Shown here piece by piece: positions 50,901 to 58,610 of a DNA stretch of 64,000 bases. Origin of the DNA: CAADGU01 sp035444285 (GTDB taxonomy: Bacteria > Chloroflexota > Anaerolineae > Promineifilales > Promineifilaceae); the NCBI GenBank assembly GCA_035444285.1, contig DAOMOK010000003.1:372001-436000 (forward strand), given 5' to 3'. Under the pieces are notes generated by a model. The model was given only the letters and a program-made list of their open reading frames with translations, did not search any database and was not told the DNA's origin. Every line of letters starts with the position of its first letter. Within the stretch, counting starts at the first letter, position 1. A program made the translations under genes and the position numbers.

Positions 50901-51553
50901 CGGTGGTGGGTATTAACGTGATCAATGACAATAATGCGCCTACGGCCGTGCCGGATGCTTACGAATTGAACGAAGATGAGCCGTTGATCGTGGTCGCGCC
51001 GGGCCTTCTGGAAAATGATCATGACCCGGACGGCGATCCGCTAAGCGCCGAATTGGTGACGGCCCCACTCAGCGGTACGTTAAGCCTTCAGGTGGATGGC
51101 TCGTTTATCTACACACCGACGGCCAATTTTCATGGCCTGGATTCTTTCACTTACCGCAACAGTGATGGGCTGGCGTACAGTCTGGAAACGGCCGTGACGC
51201 TAACAGTCAACGCGGTGAATGACGACCCGGTCGCCACTGATGATGGGTATGAGATGGTGCAGGATGCCGTTATGGAGGTCAGCACGCCGGGTGTTTTGGC
51301 GAATGATGAGGATGCCGATGGGGATGAGTTGACGGCCGTGCTCGAAACCGCACCCACCCATGGCGATCTCACCCTCCAGGCTGACGGCAGTTTCACCTAC
51401 ACCCCTCACGCCGGTTTTGTGGGCAATGACAGTTTCACCTACCAGGCCGAGGACGGACAAGGTAGCAGTAGCCTGGCTATTGTATCCATCACGGTGCATG
51501 AAACGGCCGTGTTCTACATCATTTACCTGCCCATCCTCACTTCAAACCCGTAA
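47909..51553 (+). CDS. Exported kelch-repeat protein with tandem-95/cadherin-like domains
   Basis: 1214 residues from the ATG at 47909 (AAGGAG upstream). Signal peptide FRSLIIWSGLLLFVLALSPA. After a helical N-terminal region (residues 40-205) come fourteen kelch-like units of about 55 residues, each with WTGTEMIIWGG and GRYNPTTDTW; they would form one or two beta propellers. Three Ig-like tandem-95 units follow (APQASNDSYEVLAGE; GVLANDSDPDGD; DGSFIYTPTVGY). The C-terminal VFYIIYLPILTSNP is a short hydrophobic end typical of Chloroflexota exported proteins, possibly a sorting signal. Likely a surface adhesin or matrix protein. Confidence 0.88.
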   Translation: MNRFASKSPTFFRSLIIWSGLLLFVLALSPAAKNIRAANPAVPSFTMADRITCQTAVETIYWQHREWPAVNPTPKPALSEVMPAAAIAAKVAATARYSHALESYWHTPITGEMLQTEMERQAANSQNPAMLQELWAALENDPARIAECLARPVLAKRLVQNWQAQDARFADTAFATWWADVKNDLPTTVTAPVYDYHLPTITRAPQTDDTWVDTAAIPINGEGLSVWTGTEMIFYGRSSTQGHRYNPTTDTWETMNTVGAPHRVSDFTAVWSGTEMITWGGCTGQHEFCTTSAGGRYNPTTDTWTPTDTSTAPIERRRHGAVWTGSEMIIWGGCREDANGNQNCNIGLNSGGRYNPVTNSWQATSLSNAPAARNFPELVWAGDQMILWSGAANADPGRRYDPVSDTWQTISTINAPAGRDATLIWTGGEMIAWGGCMGSPFCDTPQNDGGRYDPVSNSWTAVTTTNAPAARWGHDAIWTGTEMILWGGTNGTGSHLNSGGRYNPVTDSWTPTSTTGAPSPRSANVLWTGSLMLVWGGVGSNNLRNGSRYEPGSDSWTPISAKDPNSYRQFHRAIWTGAEMIAWGGQGDGTASTGLDTGRIYDPVTDSWSNTSVVNAPSPRDGHSALWTGTEMIIWGGDVHSWFTRGTGGRYNPMTDSWTPTNEATAPVAKWNHTAVWTGTEMIIWGGSVWDNPWDGTGARYDLAGDSWTDITNSGAPAPRYLHSGVWTGSEMLIWGGAGSTGPLGTGARYDPTSNTWTPITGTNAPAERVLHSTIWDGTTMIVWGGTGDYGPWILHNDGGRYDPATNTWTAVTTANAPTARARHTAVWTGDEMIVWSGCTNSANCLQGDAAGGRYDPQTDAWTATNTTGAPEARQWHTAVWTGDAMIVWAGLTDDNGISHTGGLYFASTSGNNAPQASNDSYEVLAGETLTVPAPGVLANDSDPDGDELTAVMLTSPTQGTLAFNLDGSFIYTPTVGYVGTDSFTYRASDGDKLSNAAVVGINVINDNNAPTAVPDAYELNEDEPLIVVAPGLLENDHDPDGDPLSAELVTAPLSGTLSLQVDGSFIYTPTANFHGLDSFTYRNSDGLAYSLETAVTLTVNAVNDDPVATDDGYEMVQDAVMEVSTPGVLANDEDADGDELTAVLETAPTHGDLTLQADGSFTYTPHAGFVGNDSFTYQAEDGQGSSSLAIVSITVHETAVFYIIYLPILTSNP

Positions 51554-51560
51554 GGTGTAC

Positions 51561-51598
51561 AGAGGGATTCAGCATCGGCTGAATCCCTCTCTTTTTCT
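51561..51598 (+). terminator. Rho-independent terminator
   Basis: AGAGGGATTCAGC and its complement around ATCG, followed by CTTTTTCT. Ends the kelch gene. Confidence 0.9.
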
Positions 51599-51745
51599 CA
51601 GGACTCATCTCTTATAGACCCTCCGGCCAAATTATGCTATAAAACTTCGGCAAGTGTAGACAACCCCACATGCTTGTGATAATCTTTAGTCACTGAATCA
51701 ATCCTAACACCGATAACAACACAAGTAAGGTTGAGGAACAGCAAT

Positions 51746-52147
51746 ATGGCCGACGAGGTGAAAAAAGTAGTTTGCATTGAAGACGAACTGGAGATGATCG
51801 AGTTGGTAAAACTCATCCTCGGTCGTAACAAGTTTGACGTAACCGGCGCTGTAGGAGGGCATGAAGGTCTGGAAAAGATCACAGAGATTAAACCTGACCT
51901 GGTATTGCTTGATTTGATGATGCCGGAAATGGATGGGTGGGAAGTCTACCAAAAGATGAAGGCTTCTGACGACATGCGTGACATTCCCGTCATTGTCGTC
52001 ACGGCCAAAGCCCAGAGCATAGATCGTGTCCTGGGTCTGCACATTGCCCGTGTAGATGATTACATCACCAAACCGTTTGGCCCCCAAGAATTGCTGGACA
52101 GCGTAGAGCGGGTCATTAACAACCGCACCAAACAAAAAACCGCCTAG
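51746..52147 (+). CDS. Stand-alone response-regulator receiver protein
   Basis: 134-residue CheY-like receiver with no output domain. Phosphorylation Asp in LVLLDLMMPEMDGWEV, acidic pocket in CIEDELEM, Thr in VIVVTAKAQ and Lys in DYITKPFGPQE. GAGGAA lies upstream of the ATG at 51746. It has its own terminator; no histidine kinase is in the window, so partners are unknown. Confidence 0.92.
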   Translation: MADEVKKVVCIEDELEMIELVKLILGRNKFDVTGAVGGHEGLEKITEIKPDLVLLDLMMPEMDGWEVYQKMKASDDMRDIPVIVVTAKAQSIDRVLGLHIARVDDYITKPFGPQELLDSVERVINNRTKQKTA

Positions 52148-52171
52148 ACCTTCCTTTTTTTAAGACCGATC

Positions 52172-52204
52172 AAAAAGCCCATTTGACAACAAATGGGCTT
52201 TTTG
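52172..52204 (+). terminator. Rho-independent terminator
   Basis: AAAAAGCCCATTT and its complement around GACAAC, followed by TTTTTG. Ends the receiver gene. Confidence 0.92.
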
Positions 52205-52348
52205 TTTTGTCTGAAACATCTTTCCCTTATAACGTGCCGGTGACTTTCCTCAATGCCAGTGATGCTATTTATCACTATCCCCACAACAGGTTAAGTTTTA
52301 TAGTCTCAGAAGAGGTAGTAGATATTTTCTACCCTTACGGAGGCGAGC

Positions 52349-52807
52349 ATGTTTACCCATATACTGGTTCCTCTGGACGGATCTAAACTGGCCGAGGCGG
52401 CGCTGCCGATGGCGCTGGCCATAGCCGGGCGGTTTGAAAGCGCCATCACCTTATTGCGTGTGGTGAGCGCGCCTCATTTTGTGGTCAACAGCCACGATTT
52501 TGCCCAGTTGTACGTCAGTCTGAATGAAGACCTGCGTGAGGAAGCCGCTGCCTATATTCAGTTGAAACAAAATGATCTGATGCGCGGCGGTTTTGTCGTC
52601 AACGGCCGTGTCGCCGAAGGCGAATCTGTGGCCGACATCATTCTAAATGCTGCCGATGAGCTGGGAGTGGATGCCATTGTGATGAGTACCCACGGCCATG
52701 GTGGTATCAAACGCTGGGTGTTTGGCAGCGTGGCCGACAGAATTTTACAACAGGCGCACGTACCGATTTTGCTGGTACGGGCACAAACAGCAACAAGCGG
52801 TACCTGA
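52349..52807 (+). CDS. Universal stress protein (UspA family)
   Basis: 152 residues. Rossmann-like Usp with ILVPLDGSKLAEAALPMA at the N-terminus and the ATP-binding G2xG9GS-type motif VMSTHGHGGIKRWVFGSVADRIL near the C-terminus, so it belongs to the nucleotide-binding class. GGAGG lies five bases upstream of the ATG. Monocistronic by context, with terminators on both sides or nearby. Confidence 0.92.
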   Translation: MFTHILVPLDGSKLAEAALPMALAIAGRFESAITLLRVVSAPHFVVNSHDFAQLYVSLNEDLREEAAAYIQLKQNDLMRGGFVVNGRVAEGESVADIILNAADELGVDAIVMSTHGHGGIKRWVFGSVADRILQQAHVPILLVRAQTATSGT

Positions 52808-52918
52808 TCCCCCTCCCCTATGCCCAACCGTTGCCAAAGAGATAGGTGTCCGCCGCTGCGCCAACTGTTTTAAGGCGTTACCACCGGCCAAATGTGGCAA
52901 CGCCTGGAGAGTACAACC

Positions 52919-54745
52919 ATGACAACCCATCATGCCCCACAAAGAGGACAACACGGCCGTTCCGGTTCCACTCTGGAATGGATTTTACTGATAATTTTGA
53001 TCATCTTGCTCATCGTCGTCGGCGGTTTGCTGACCTGGCAAATTCGGCGGACCTACTTTGCGCCGCCTGCACAGCCTACCCTGGCCCCGCCCGTTGTAGC
53101 GCCACCCGCCACCGCTGCCGAACCACAGGTGCAGATCACGCCAGGCATCGGCGTGGCAGGCACACTCATTACCGTTTGGGGCCGGGGCTGGCAGCCCGAC
53201 GACCGGCTGATCGTCTGCCTGGATGACCTGGGCGACCCGGCCGACCCGCCCATCTATGCCGAAAGCACAGTGAACGGGGTCGGTGAATTTTATGCCACCT
53301 TCACCTTTCCCACCGACGTGCCGTGGCGCAGCCTGCCTGATATTCCGGTGGTGGTGGAGTCCAGAACCACACAGGAGAAGCAGACAGCCGTTTTCAAACT
53401 GATCACCGGCAGTCCCACGGCAGTAGCGGATGTGGCCACGACGTCGGCGCCCGGCATAATCATCCCTGCTACCGCTACACCGTGGCCGCCCACACCCACC
53501 CCGGTACTGCCCACGGCCACACCTGCCTGCATCTACAACATGGCCTTTGTAACCGACGTGACCATTCCCGATGACACCGCCATACCCCCCGGCATCAATT
53601 TCACCAAGACCTGGCGCCTCCGCAACAACGGCACATGCGCCTGGCCGGCAGGCAGTAGTTGGGTGTTTGCCGGCGGCGACCAGATGAATGGGCCAAATGC
53701 CGTCTCGGTACCCGCCGCCCGGCCCGGTGAAACGGCCGATGTCTCTGTGCTGCTGACGGCGCCCACCGTTCCCGGCCGTTATACCGGTTATTGGACGCTG
53801 CGCCTGCCTGACGGCACGCTGATGAACCAGAGTTATTATGTGCGCATTATTGTGCCCGCGCCCACGGCCACACCAACCCGCACCCCCCTACCGGTTGCAG
53901 CTACGCCAACGGCCGTGCCCGCCACTGCCACCCCTACCGTTACCCAGACGCCCACTGCCATGACGCCCACACCCACCCCGGTGGTCATCTATGACTGGCG
54001 TGGCGAATACTTCAGCAATGCGGGTTTGGCCGGATCACCCACACTGGTACGGAATGATGCGACCATTAACTTCAACTGGGGCACAGGCGCGCCCGCCAGC
54101 GGCATGCCCGCCGACAACTTCTCCGCCCGCTGGCTGCGTACCTTTAGCATGGCCGAGGGTAACTATCGCTTTTATGCCGCCATGGATGATGGGTTGCGCC
54201 TGTACGTGGATGATGTCCTGATCATCAACGAATGGCGTGATGCCAGCTACCGCCAGGTCAGCGTGGACCGCTGGCTAAGCAGTGGCAGCCATCTCATTCG
54301 GGTGGAATACTATGAGCACCTGGGTGATGCCCTGGCGCAGGTGTGGTGGGAGCCAGTGGCCGGTTATCCTGATTGGCGCGGCGAGTATTGGGCCAACAAG
54401 AATCTAGCCGGCACACCCACGCTGGTGCGGAATGACCGGAACATTGATTTTAATTGGGGCTTTGGAGCTGTAGCCGCCGGAATGCCCGACGAACAATTCT
54501 CTGCCCGCTGGACGCGCACCATCAACTTCACCGCCGGTACTTACCGCTTCTTTGCCCGCGCCGATGACGGGGTGCGGGTGCTGGTGGATGGGCAAAAAAT
54601 CATTGATTTCTGGCGTCCCAATGACGGCAGACGCATCTTCCAGGCGGATATGACCTTACAAGGCAACCATACCGTGGTAGTTGAGTATTACGAAGAGACA
54701 ATCGCCGCTGAAGTTCACGTCTGGTATGAACGAATCGGCAACTAA
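52919..54745 (+). CDS. Membrane-anchored NBR1-Ig-like and PA14-domain protein
   Basis: 608 residues from the ATG at 52919 (GGAG nine bases upstream; the frame is open from 52892). One span at residues 20-42 (LEWILLIILIILLIVVGGLL) anchors a large outer part. Residues 60-165: Ig-like (VQITPGIGVAGTLITVWGRGW). About 195-305: NBR1-like Ig domain (FTKTWRLRNNGTCAWPAGSSWVF). After a Pro/Thr linker come two PA14 domains (WRGEYFSNAGLAGSPTLVRND and WRGEYWANKNLAGTPTLVRND), each ending with a VxVxYYE signature (IRVEYYEHLG; VVVEYYEETI). Likely carbohydrate binding at the cell surface. Confidence 0.88.
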   Translation: MTTHHAPQRGQHGRSGSTLEWILLIILIILLIVVGGLLTWQIRRTYFAPPAQPTLAPPVVAPPATAAEPQVQITPGIGVAGTLITVWGRGWQPDDRLIVCLDDLGDPADPPIYAESTVNGVGEFYATFTFPTDVPWRSLPDIPVVVESRTTQEKQTAVFKLITGSPTAVADVATTSAPGIIIPATATPWPPTPTPVLPTATPACIYNMAFVTDVTIPDDTAIPPGINFTKTWRLRNNGTCAWPAGSSWVFAGGDQMNGPNAVSVPAARPGETADVSVLLTAPTVPGRYTGYWTLRLPDGTLMNQSYYVRIIVPAPTATPTRTPLPVAATPTAVPATATPTVTQTPTAMTPTPTPVVIYDWRGEYFSNAGLAGSPTLVRNDATINFNWGTGAPASGMPADNFSARWLRTFSMAEGNYRFYAAMDDGLRLYVDDVLIINEWRDASYRQVSVDRWLSSGSHLIRVEYYEHLGDALAQVWWEPVAGYPDWRGEYWANKNLAGTPTLVRNDRNIDFNWGFGAVAAGMPDEQFSARWTRTINFTAGTYRFFARADDGVRVLVDGQKIIDFWRPNDGRRIFQADMTLQGNHTVVVEYYEETIAAEVHVWYERIGN

Positions 54746-54755
54746 CGAGGGAAAA

Positions 54756-55229
54756 ATGGTAATTTTAGACAAACCCATTTATTTGACGGAAAAAGGTCGG
54801 GCGGACCTGGAAGCAGAAATGGCATACCTGCAAAACAACAAACGCCTGGAAACAATCGCCCGCTTGCAAGAAGCCAGAGGTGGCGGCGACTGGATGGACA
54901 ACACAGAGCACATGCTCATTGAGGAAGAGCTGGCCTTTGTGGATGCACGCATCCAGGATATCAGCTTCATGCTTGACCATGCCCAATTGATTGAACCGGG
55001 CAATGAAGATAACCAGGTAGACGTGGGCGAGACGGTGATCATCCAGGCCGAGGATGGCGAGATGGAAGAGTACACCATCGTCGGCGTAGCCGAATCGGAC
55101 CCTGGCAGAGGTTTCATATCCAATGAATCGCCGCTGGGCCATGCCCTGCTGCACCACAAAGTGGGCGATGATGTGATTGTCAAAGCGCCTATGGGGGAAT
55201 TGCATTATCGCATCGTGGCGTTGGCGTGA
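54756..55229 (+). CDS. greA: GreA/GreB-type transcription elongation factor
   Basis: 157 residues. Reactivates backtracked RNA polymerase by transcript cleavage. N-terminal coiled coil starts IYLTEKGRADLEAEMAYLQ and the tip reads GGGDWMDNTEHM, replacing the usual GDLSENAEY but keeping acidic residues (Asp, Asp, Glu). C-terminal FKBP-like domain has ISNESPLGHALLHHKVGDDV. The start at 54756 follows GAGGGA. A hairpin without T tract follows. Confidence 0.88.
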   Translation: MVILDKPIYLTEKGRADLEAEMAYLQNNKRLETIARLQEARGGGDWMDNTEHMLIEEELAFVDARIQDISFMLDHAQLIEPGNEDNQVDVGETVIIQAEDGEMEEYTIVGVAESDPGRGFISNESPLGHALLHHKVGDDVIVKAPMGELHYRIVALA

Positions 55230-55237
55230 CGGCCGCT

Positions 55238-55269
55238 GCACCGGGTAGATGGGCAATCTACCCGGTGCA
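55238..55269 (+). terminator. Hairpin after greA
   Basis: TGCACCGGGTAGAT and its complement ATCTACCCGGTGCA. Strong stem but no T tract, so terminator function is uncertain. Confidence 0.55.
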
Positions 55270-55341
55270 ATGGTCGGGCAGCTGGAGTATACTTTGACCT
55301 GTCGCTCTGGCATTAGCTAAATTTTGCGACGGGATGATAGT

Positions 55342-56436
55342 ATGCCTGGGATGCCCTATTTACGATTGTGTTTATTAGCCAGTGTTGTACTGGCTTTTTT
55401 CTTGTCAGGTGGTCTGGCAGGGTGTGGGCAAAGCGGGGATGTGCCAGCCGTGCCCACCCCGTTTGTAACCACCCAACCGGCGTTGGCAGCAGTGAACACG
55501 GCCCCTTCGTCAGGCTCAGGGCAGGCCGCGCCCACACCACCACCCGCCACCAATTTGCCGCCGTCTACGCCTACGGCCGTGCCCACCCGCACCCTCTCAC
55601 CCACGCCTACGTATACGCCCATTCCCACCGAGACACCCACGCCGCTGCCCACGCCCACACCCACGCTGCCGCCCGCCCCACCAGAGGTATACGTCAATGG
55701 GACCGCGCCCGGTTGGTTTGTGCTGCTGCCGCCAGAAACGGTGCAGCGTTCGCAGGAAATATGGGCGCAAGGGCAGGCAGCAGGCCGCGACCCGCACCGC
55801 TTTTCCAAAATTGGCGACAGCATTGTGGACACGCATGAATTTTTTACCTGGTTTGATGAGGGTAATTACGATTTAGGTGACTACGCTTATTTGCAAGGGG
55901 TAATTGATTATTTTGCGGGGTCCTACGGCCGTCATGGAGTGGCGCTCAAGGTAGGGCTGAACAGCGCCGTTGTCACCGACCCGGCCTGGGCCGATAAAGA
56001 GGTATGCTACGCCAACGAATCACCCCTTGCCTGTGAAATCCGCCTGAATAACCCGGCCATCCTGCTTATCCACTTTGGCACCAACGACTATTCCGGCTCG
56101 TATGAAGGCAACATGCGCGAGATTGTAGAATATGCCCTGGCCGAAAGCATTGTGCCCATCCTCATTACCAAAGCCAACCGCATTGAGGGCAGCAATTACC
56201 ACAACAACGTCCTGCGCCAGTTAGCGGCCGAATACCACATTCCGGTGTGGGATTTTGATGTGGTGGCGGAAACGCTGCCGGGGCGCGGCCTGGAGCAAGA
56301 CGAACACCACATGACCTTTAACCAGCGCCCCGTTTACAGTAGTGACCGGATGATCTACACCGGCTACGGCGCCTTTAACCTCACCGGGCTGATCGTGCTA
56401 GACACTTTCCTACGCGAAGTAATTATTGAAGAATAG
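55342..56436 (+). CDS. SGNH/GDSL-hydrolase-like lipoprotein
   Basis: 364 residues from the ATG at 55342; the frame also opens with TTG at 55324, and an ATG at 55351 is possible. Lipoprotein signal LCLLASVVLAFFLSGGLAGC. A Pro/Thr-rich linker (residues 25-110) contains repeat-derived APSSGSGQAAP. The catalytic domain has IGDSIVDTHEFF (Ser block), IHFGTNDYSGSYE (Asn block) and EQDEHHMT (Asp/His block). Esterase or polysaccharide-deacetylase-type activity is likely, tethered to the outer face of the membrane. Confidence 0.85.
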   Translation: MPGMPYLRLCLLASVVLAFFLSGGLAGCGQSGDVPAVPTPFVTTQPALAAVNTAPSSGSGQAAPTPPPATNLPPSTPTAVPTRTLSPTPTYTPIPTETPTPLPTPTPTLPPAPPEVYVNGTAPGWFVLLPPETVQRSQEIWAQGQAAGRDPHRFSKIGDSIVDTHEFFTWFDEGNYDLGDYAYLQGVIDYFAGSYGRHGVALKVGLNSAVVTDPAWADKEVCYANESPLACEIRLNNPAILLIHFGTNDYSGSYEGNMREIVEYALAESIVPILITKANRIEGSNYHNNVLRQLAAEYHIPVWDFDVVAETLPGRGLEQDEHHMTFNQRPVYSSDRMIYTGYGAFNLTGLIVLDTFLREVIIEE

Positions 56437-57835
56437 CTGTGCCAGACATCCGATTTCTTGAAGAAATCGGATGTCTGCTCTCGACAATCATAGGTAGACC
56501 ACTGGCGGGGGACATGGTGATGAGGGCTTCGGGCTGCACGGCCGTACCCGCCACCAATCGCAGCCGATAACGTTGGGCCATCGTCGCCAGGATCAACTGC
56601 GCCTCCATCATCGCAAACGAGTTGCCAATGCAAACGCGCGGCCCGCCGCCAAAAGGCATGTAGGCGTATTTTGGCAGTGATTTTTCCATCTCCGACGTCC
56701 ACCGTTCCGGCAGGAATTGTTCGGGATCGGGGAAATGCTGCGGCAGCCGGTGCATGACGTAGGGGGCAATGAAAATCATGCTGCCTTGGGGGATGGTGTA
56801 GCCGCCAATTTCCACATCGGTCAGGGGGGTACGGCCGTTCAAAATCCAGGCCGGTGGGTAAAGGCGCATTGCCTCCTTGATTACTTGCAGCGTGTAGGGC
56901 AGGTGGGGCAGGTCGTCCAGGGTGGGCGTGCGACCGTCTAACGCCTCATCCAGTTCCGCGTGTAATTTCGCTTCCGCATTCGGATTTTGCGAGAGCAAAT
57001 ACCACGTCCAACTAAGGGCGTTGGAGGTCGTTTCGTGCCCGGCGGCAAAGAGGGTGGCTACCTCATCCTGCAATTGCCGGTCATCCATAAAGCCGCCATC
57101 TTCATCTTGAGACAACATGAGCATGGAGAGCAGGTCGCCACTGTCTTCAATTTGTCCGTTCACGGCCGTGGTTCGGCGCTCGCCAATGATGCGTTCAATC
57201 GTCTGGCTGTAGTCAGCGATAGCCCGCTTACGTTTGCGATTGCCCTCGGTGGGCATCCAGGCAGGCAGCACAAAGCCGCGCCGGTAATCTCCATTTGAGA
57301 CCGCCTGCAAATCGTGAATGGCCCGGCCAACGGACACGGCCGTGTCCTCTGTTTCCGTCACCGCGTCCGCATCAAACAACGTCTTGGAAACAATGTGCAT
57401 CGTCAGGCGCATCATATCATCGGCCACATCGCGCCGCTGCCCATCCTGCCAATCGGCCAGCAGATGGTTGGTGTAATCCACCATCACTTCTGCATAAGCG
57501 CGGATGCGCTTCATATGAAAGGCGGGCTGGGCCAGCCGCCGCTGTCGGGCATGGAAAGCGCCTTCGCTGGTCAGCAGCCCATTGCCCAAAAATTGCCCCA
57601 AAATTTTGCGGTCGAGCGGCGCTTTTTCAATTTTGTCTGATTGCGCCACCAGCACTTCCCGCACATAGTCGGAATCAGCCAGCAAATAAGTGTGGTACTG
57701 CATCAGCCGGAAATGAACCATGCCGCCGTAGCTTTGCGCCAGTTGCAGTAAAAATCCGGGTGGGTCTGCGCTAAAATCGGTGATGTTACCCAACAAAAAG
57801 TGGCCCTTGGGTCCAGGGGGACGATTGACGGTCAT
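56423..57835 (-). CDS. Cytochrome P450
   Basis: 470 residues. Membrane-free, bacterial CYP102/CYP4-like: PPGPKGHFLLGNITDF at the N-terminus, I-helix AGHETTSNALSW (acid-alcohol pair), K-helix EAMRLYPPAW (ExxR), heme loop FGGGPRVCIGNSFAMMEAQ with the Cys ligand. The last 18 residues (RHPISSRNRMSGTAILQ) are the translation of a hairpin repeat at 56443-56475, so the natural C-terminus was replaced or extended. Divergent from a TetR gene, with an operator at the transcription start. Overlaps the 3' end of the SGNH gene by 14 bases. Confidence 0.93.
   Translation of the reverse strand: MTVNRPPGPKGHFLLGNITDFSADPPGFLLQLAQSYGGMVHFRLMQYHTYLLADSDYVREVLVAQSDKIEKAPLDRKILGQFLGNGLLTSEGAFHARQRRLAQPAFHMKRIRAYAEVMVDYTNHLLADWQDGQRRDVADDMMRLTMHIVSKTLFDADAVTETEDTAVSVGRAIHDLQAVSNGDYRRGFVLPAWMPTEGNRKRKRAIADYSQTIERIIGERRTTAVNGQIEDSGDLLSMLMLSQDEDGGFMDDRQLQDEVATLFAAGHETTSNALSWTWYLLSQNPNAEAKLHAELDEALDGRTPTLDDLPHLPYTLQVIKEAMRLYPPAWILNGRTPLTDVEIGGYTIPQGSMIFIAPYVMHRLPQHFPDPEQFLPERWTSEMEKSLPKYAYMPFGGGPRVCIGNSFAMMEAQLILATMAQRYRLRLVAGTAVQPEALITMSPASGLPMIVESRHPISSRNRMSGTAILQ
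56443..56475. repeat. Hairpin repeat encoding the P450 C-terminus
   Basis: AGACATCCGATTTCTT and its complement. It separates convergent SGNH and P450 genes and is translated in the P450. Confidence 0.85.
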
Positions 57836-57861
57836 ATGGTGAACTCCTTTTAGAGATAATT

Positions 57862-57891
57862 GACAAGATGTTGATTTATCAATGAATTGTC
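57862..57891. promoter_or_regulatory. 30-bp dyad operator between P450 and TetR genes
   Basis: GACAA-N4-TTGATTTATCAA-N4-TTGTC, a fully symmetric site of the length bound by TetR dimers. It starts at the predicted P450 transcription start and would block initiation. Confidence 0.75.
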
Positions 57892-57894
57892 TAT

Positions 57895-57923
57895 AAAATA
57901 ATGCGAATTGTTATCCCTGTCAA
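57895..57923 (-). promoter_or_regulatory. Sigma-70-like promoter of the P450 gene
   Basis: TTGACA, 17-base spacer, TATTTT on the minus strand. Predicted start is near 57888, inside the dyad. Confidence 0.65.
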
Positions 57924-57973
57924 CCGGGAATTTGCCCGGCGTGTTGCAAACTCGACATGTGTCGAAAAATGGG

Positions 57974-58001
57974 CCTGACAGGTTTGGCAAAACCTGTCAG
58001 G
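57974..58001. repeat. Hairpin repeat in the TetR leader
   Basis: CCTGACAGGTTT and its complement around GGCA. Same core as the hairpin inside ileS. Confidence 0.85.
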
Positions 58002-58019
58002 TCTGAGCAGGAGAAAGTT

Positions 58020-58610
58020 ATGGAAAAAGTAGACCGCCGCGTGCGCCGCACCCGCGCCTTGTTAGGGCAGGCGTTGCGTGACCTGATTACGGCCAAACCA
58101 TATGAAACTATCACCATTCAAGACATCACCGATCAGGCTGACTTGAACCGGGCTACTTTTTACCTGCACTACGCCAGCAAAGAAGAACTGCTGATGGACA
58201 GTCTGGAGCAGGAATTTGATAACCTGGTGGCACAAATGGAATCGGAGAAAAACGGCCGTCCCTTTTGGGAAGATCCGGCTACGGTACGACTCATTTTTGA
58301 GTACGTGGCTGCAAATGCCGACTTGTTCAAAGTGCTGCTGGGGTCACAAGGCCAGGGGTATGTGATGTACCGCATTATCCACTATATTGCCCAGGTGGAA
58401 ATGGAGGAACTGCAAAGCGCCTTTGGCGCGGAGACGCTGCCGATTCCACATGATATTCTGGCGCGGCATTTTGCCGGGGCGCTCTTTGCCCTGGTTAGCT
58501 GGTGGCTGGAAGAGGGTATGCCCTACTCCCCCACCTACATGGCCGAAACCATCCAACAGCTTTGTATGGTGGGCTTCATGCCGGTATTGGCCGAGGTACA
58601 AGCCAATTGA
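58020..58610 (+). CDS. TetR-family repressor
   Basis: 196 residues from the ATG at 58020, fixed by AGGAG. N-terminal helix-turn-helix RRTRALLGQALRDLI...ITIQDITDQADLNRATFYLHY, close to the TetR_C_7/DhaS-type group. A hydrophobic ligand-binding C-terminal domain follows. The frame to 57957 is hairpin repeat. It very likely represses the divergent P450 gene and itself through the dyad at 57862. The ligand may be the P450 substrate. The stop overlaps the start of the DUF2877 gene. Confidence 0.9.
   Translation: MEKVDRRVRRTRALLGQALRDLITAKPYETITIQDITDQADLNRATFYLHYASKEELLMDSLEQEFDNLVAQMESEKNGRPFWEDPATVRLIFEYVAANADLFKVLLGSQGQGYVMYRIIHYIAQVEMEELQSAFGAETLPIPHDILARHFAGALFALVSWWLEEGMPYSPTYMAETIQQLCMVGFMPVLAEVQAN

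Noticed and set aside
49604..51022. Minus-strand frame of 472 codons opposite the kelch gene
   Set aside because: Frame kept open by the periodic kelch DNA; no motifs, and the plus strand is clearly coding.
52183..52386. Frame of 67 codons before the Usp gene
   Set aside because: Begins inside the terminator of the receiver gene, lacks a ribosome binding site and overlaps the Usp start.
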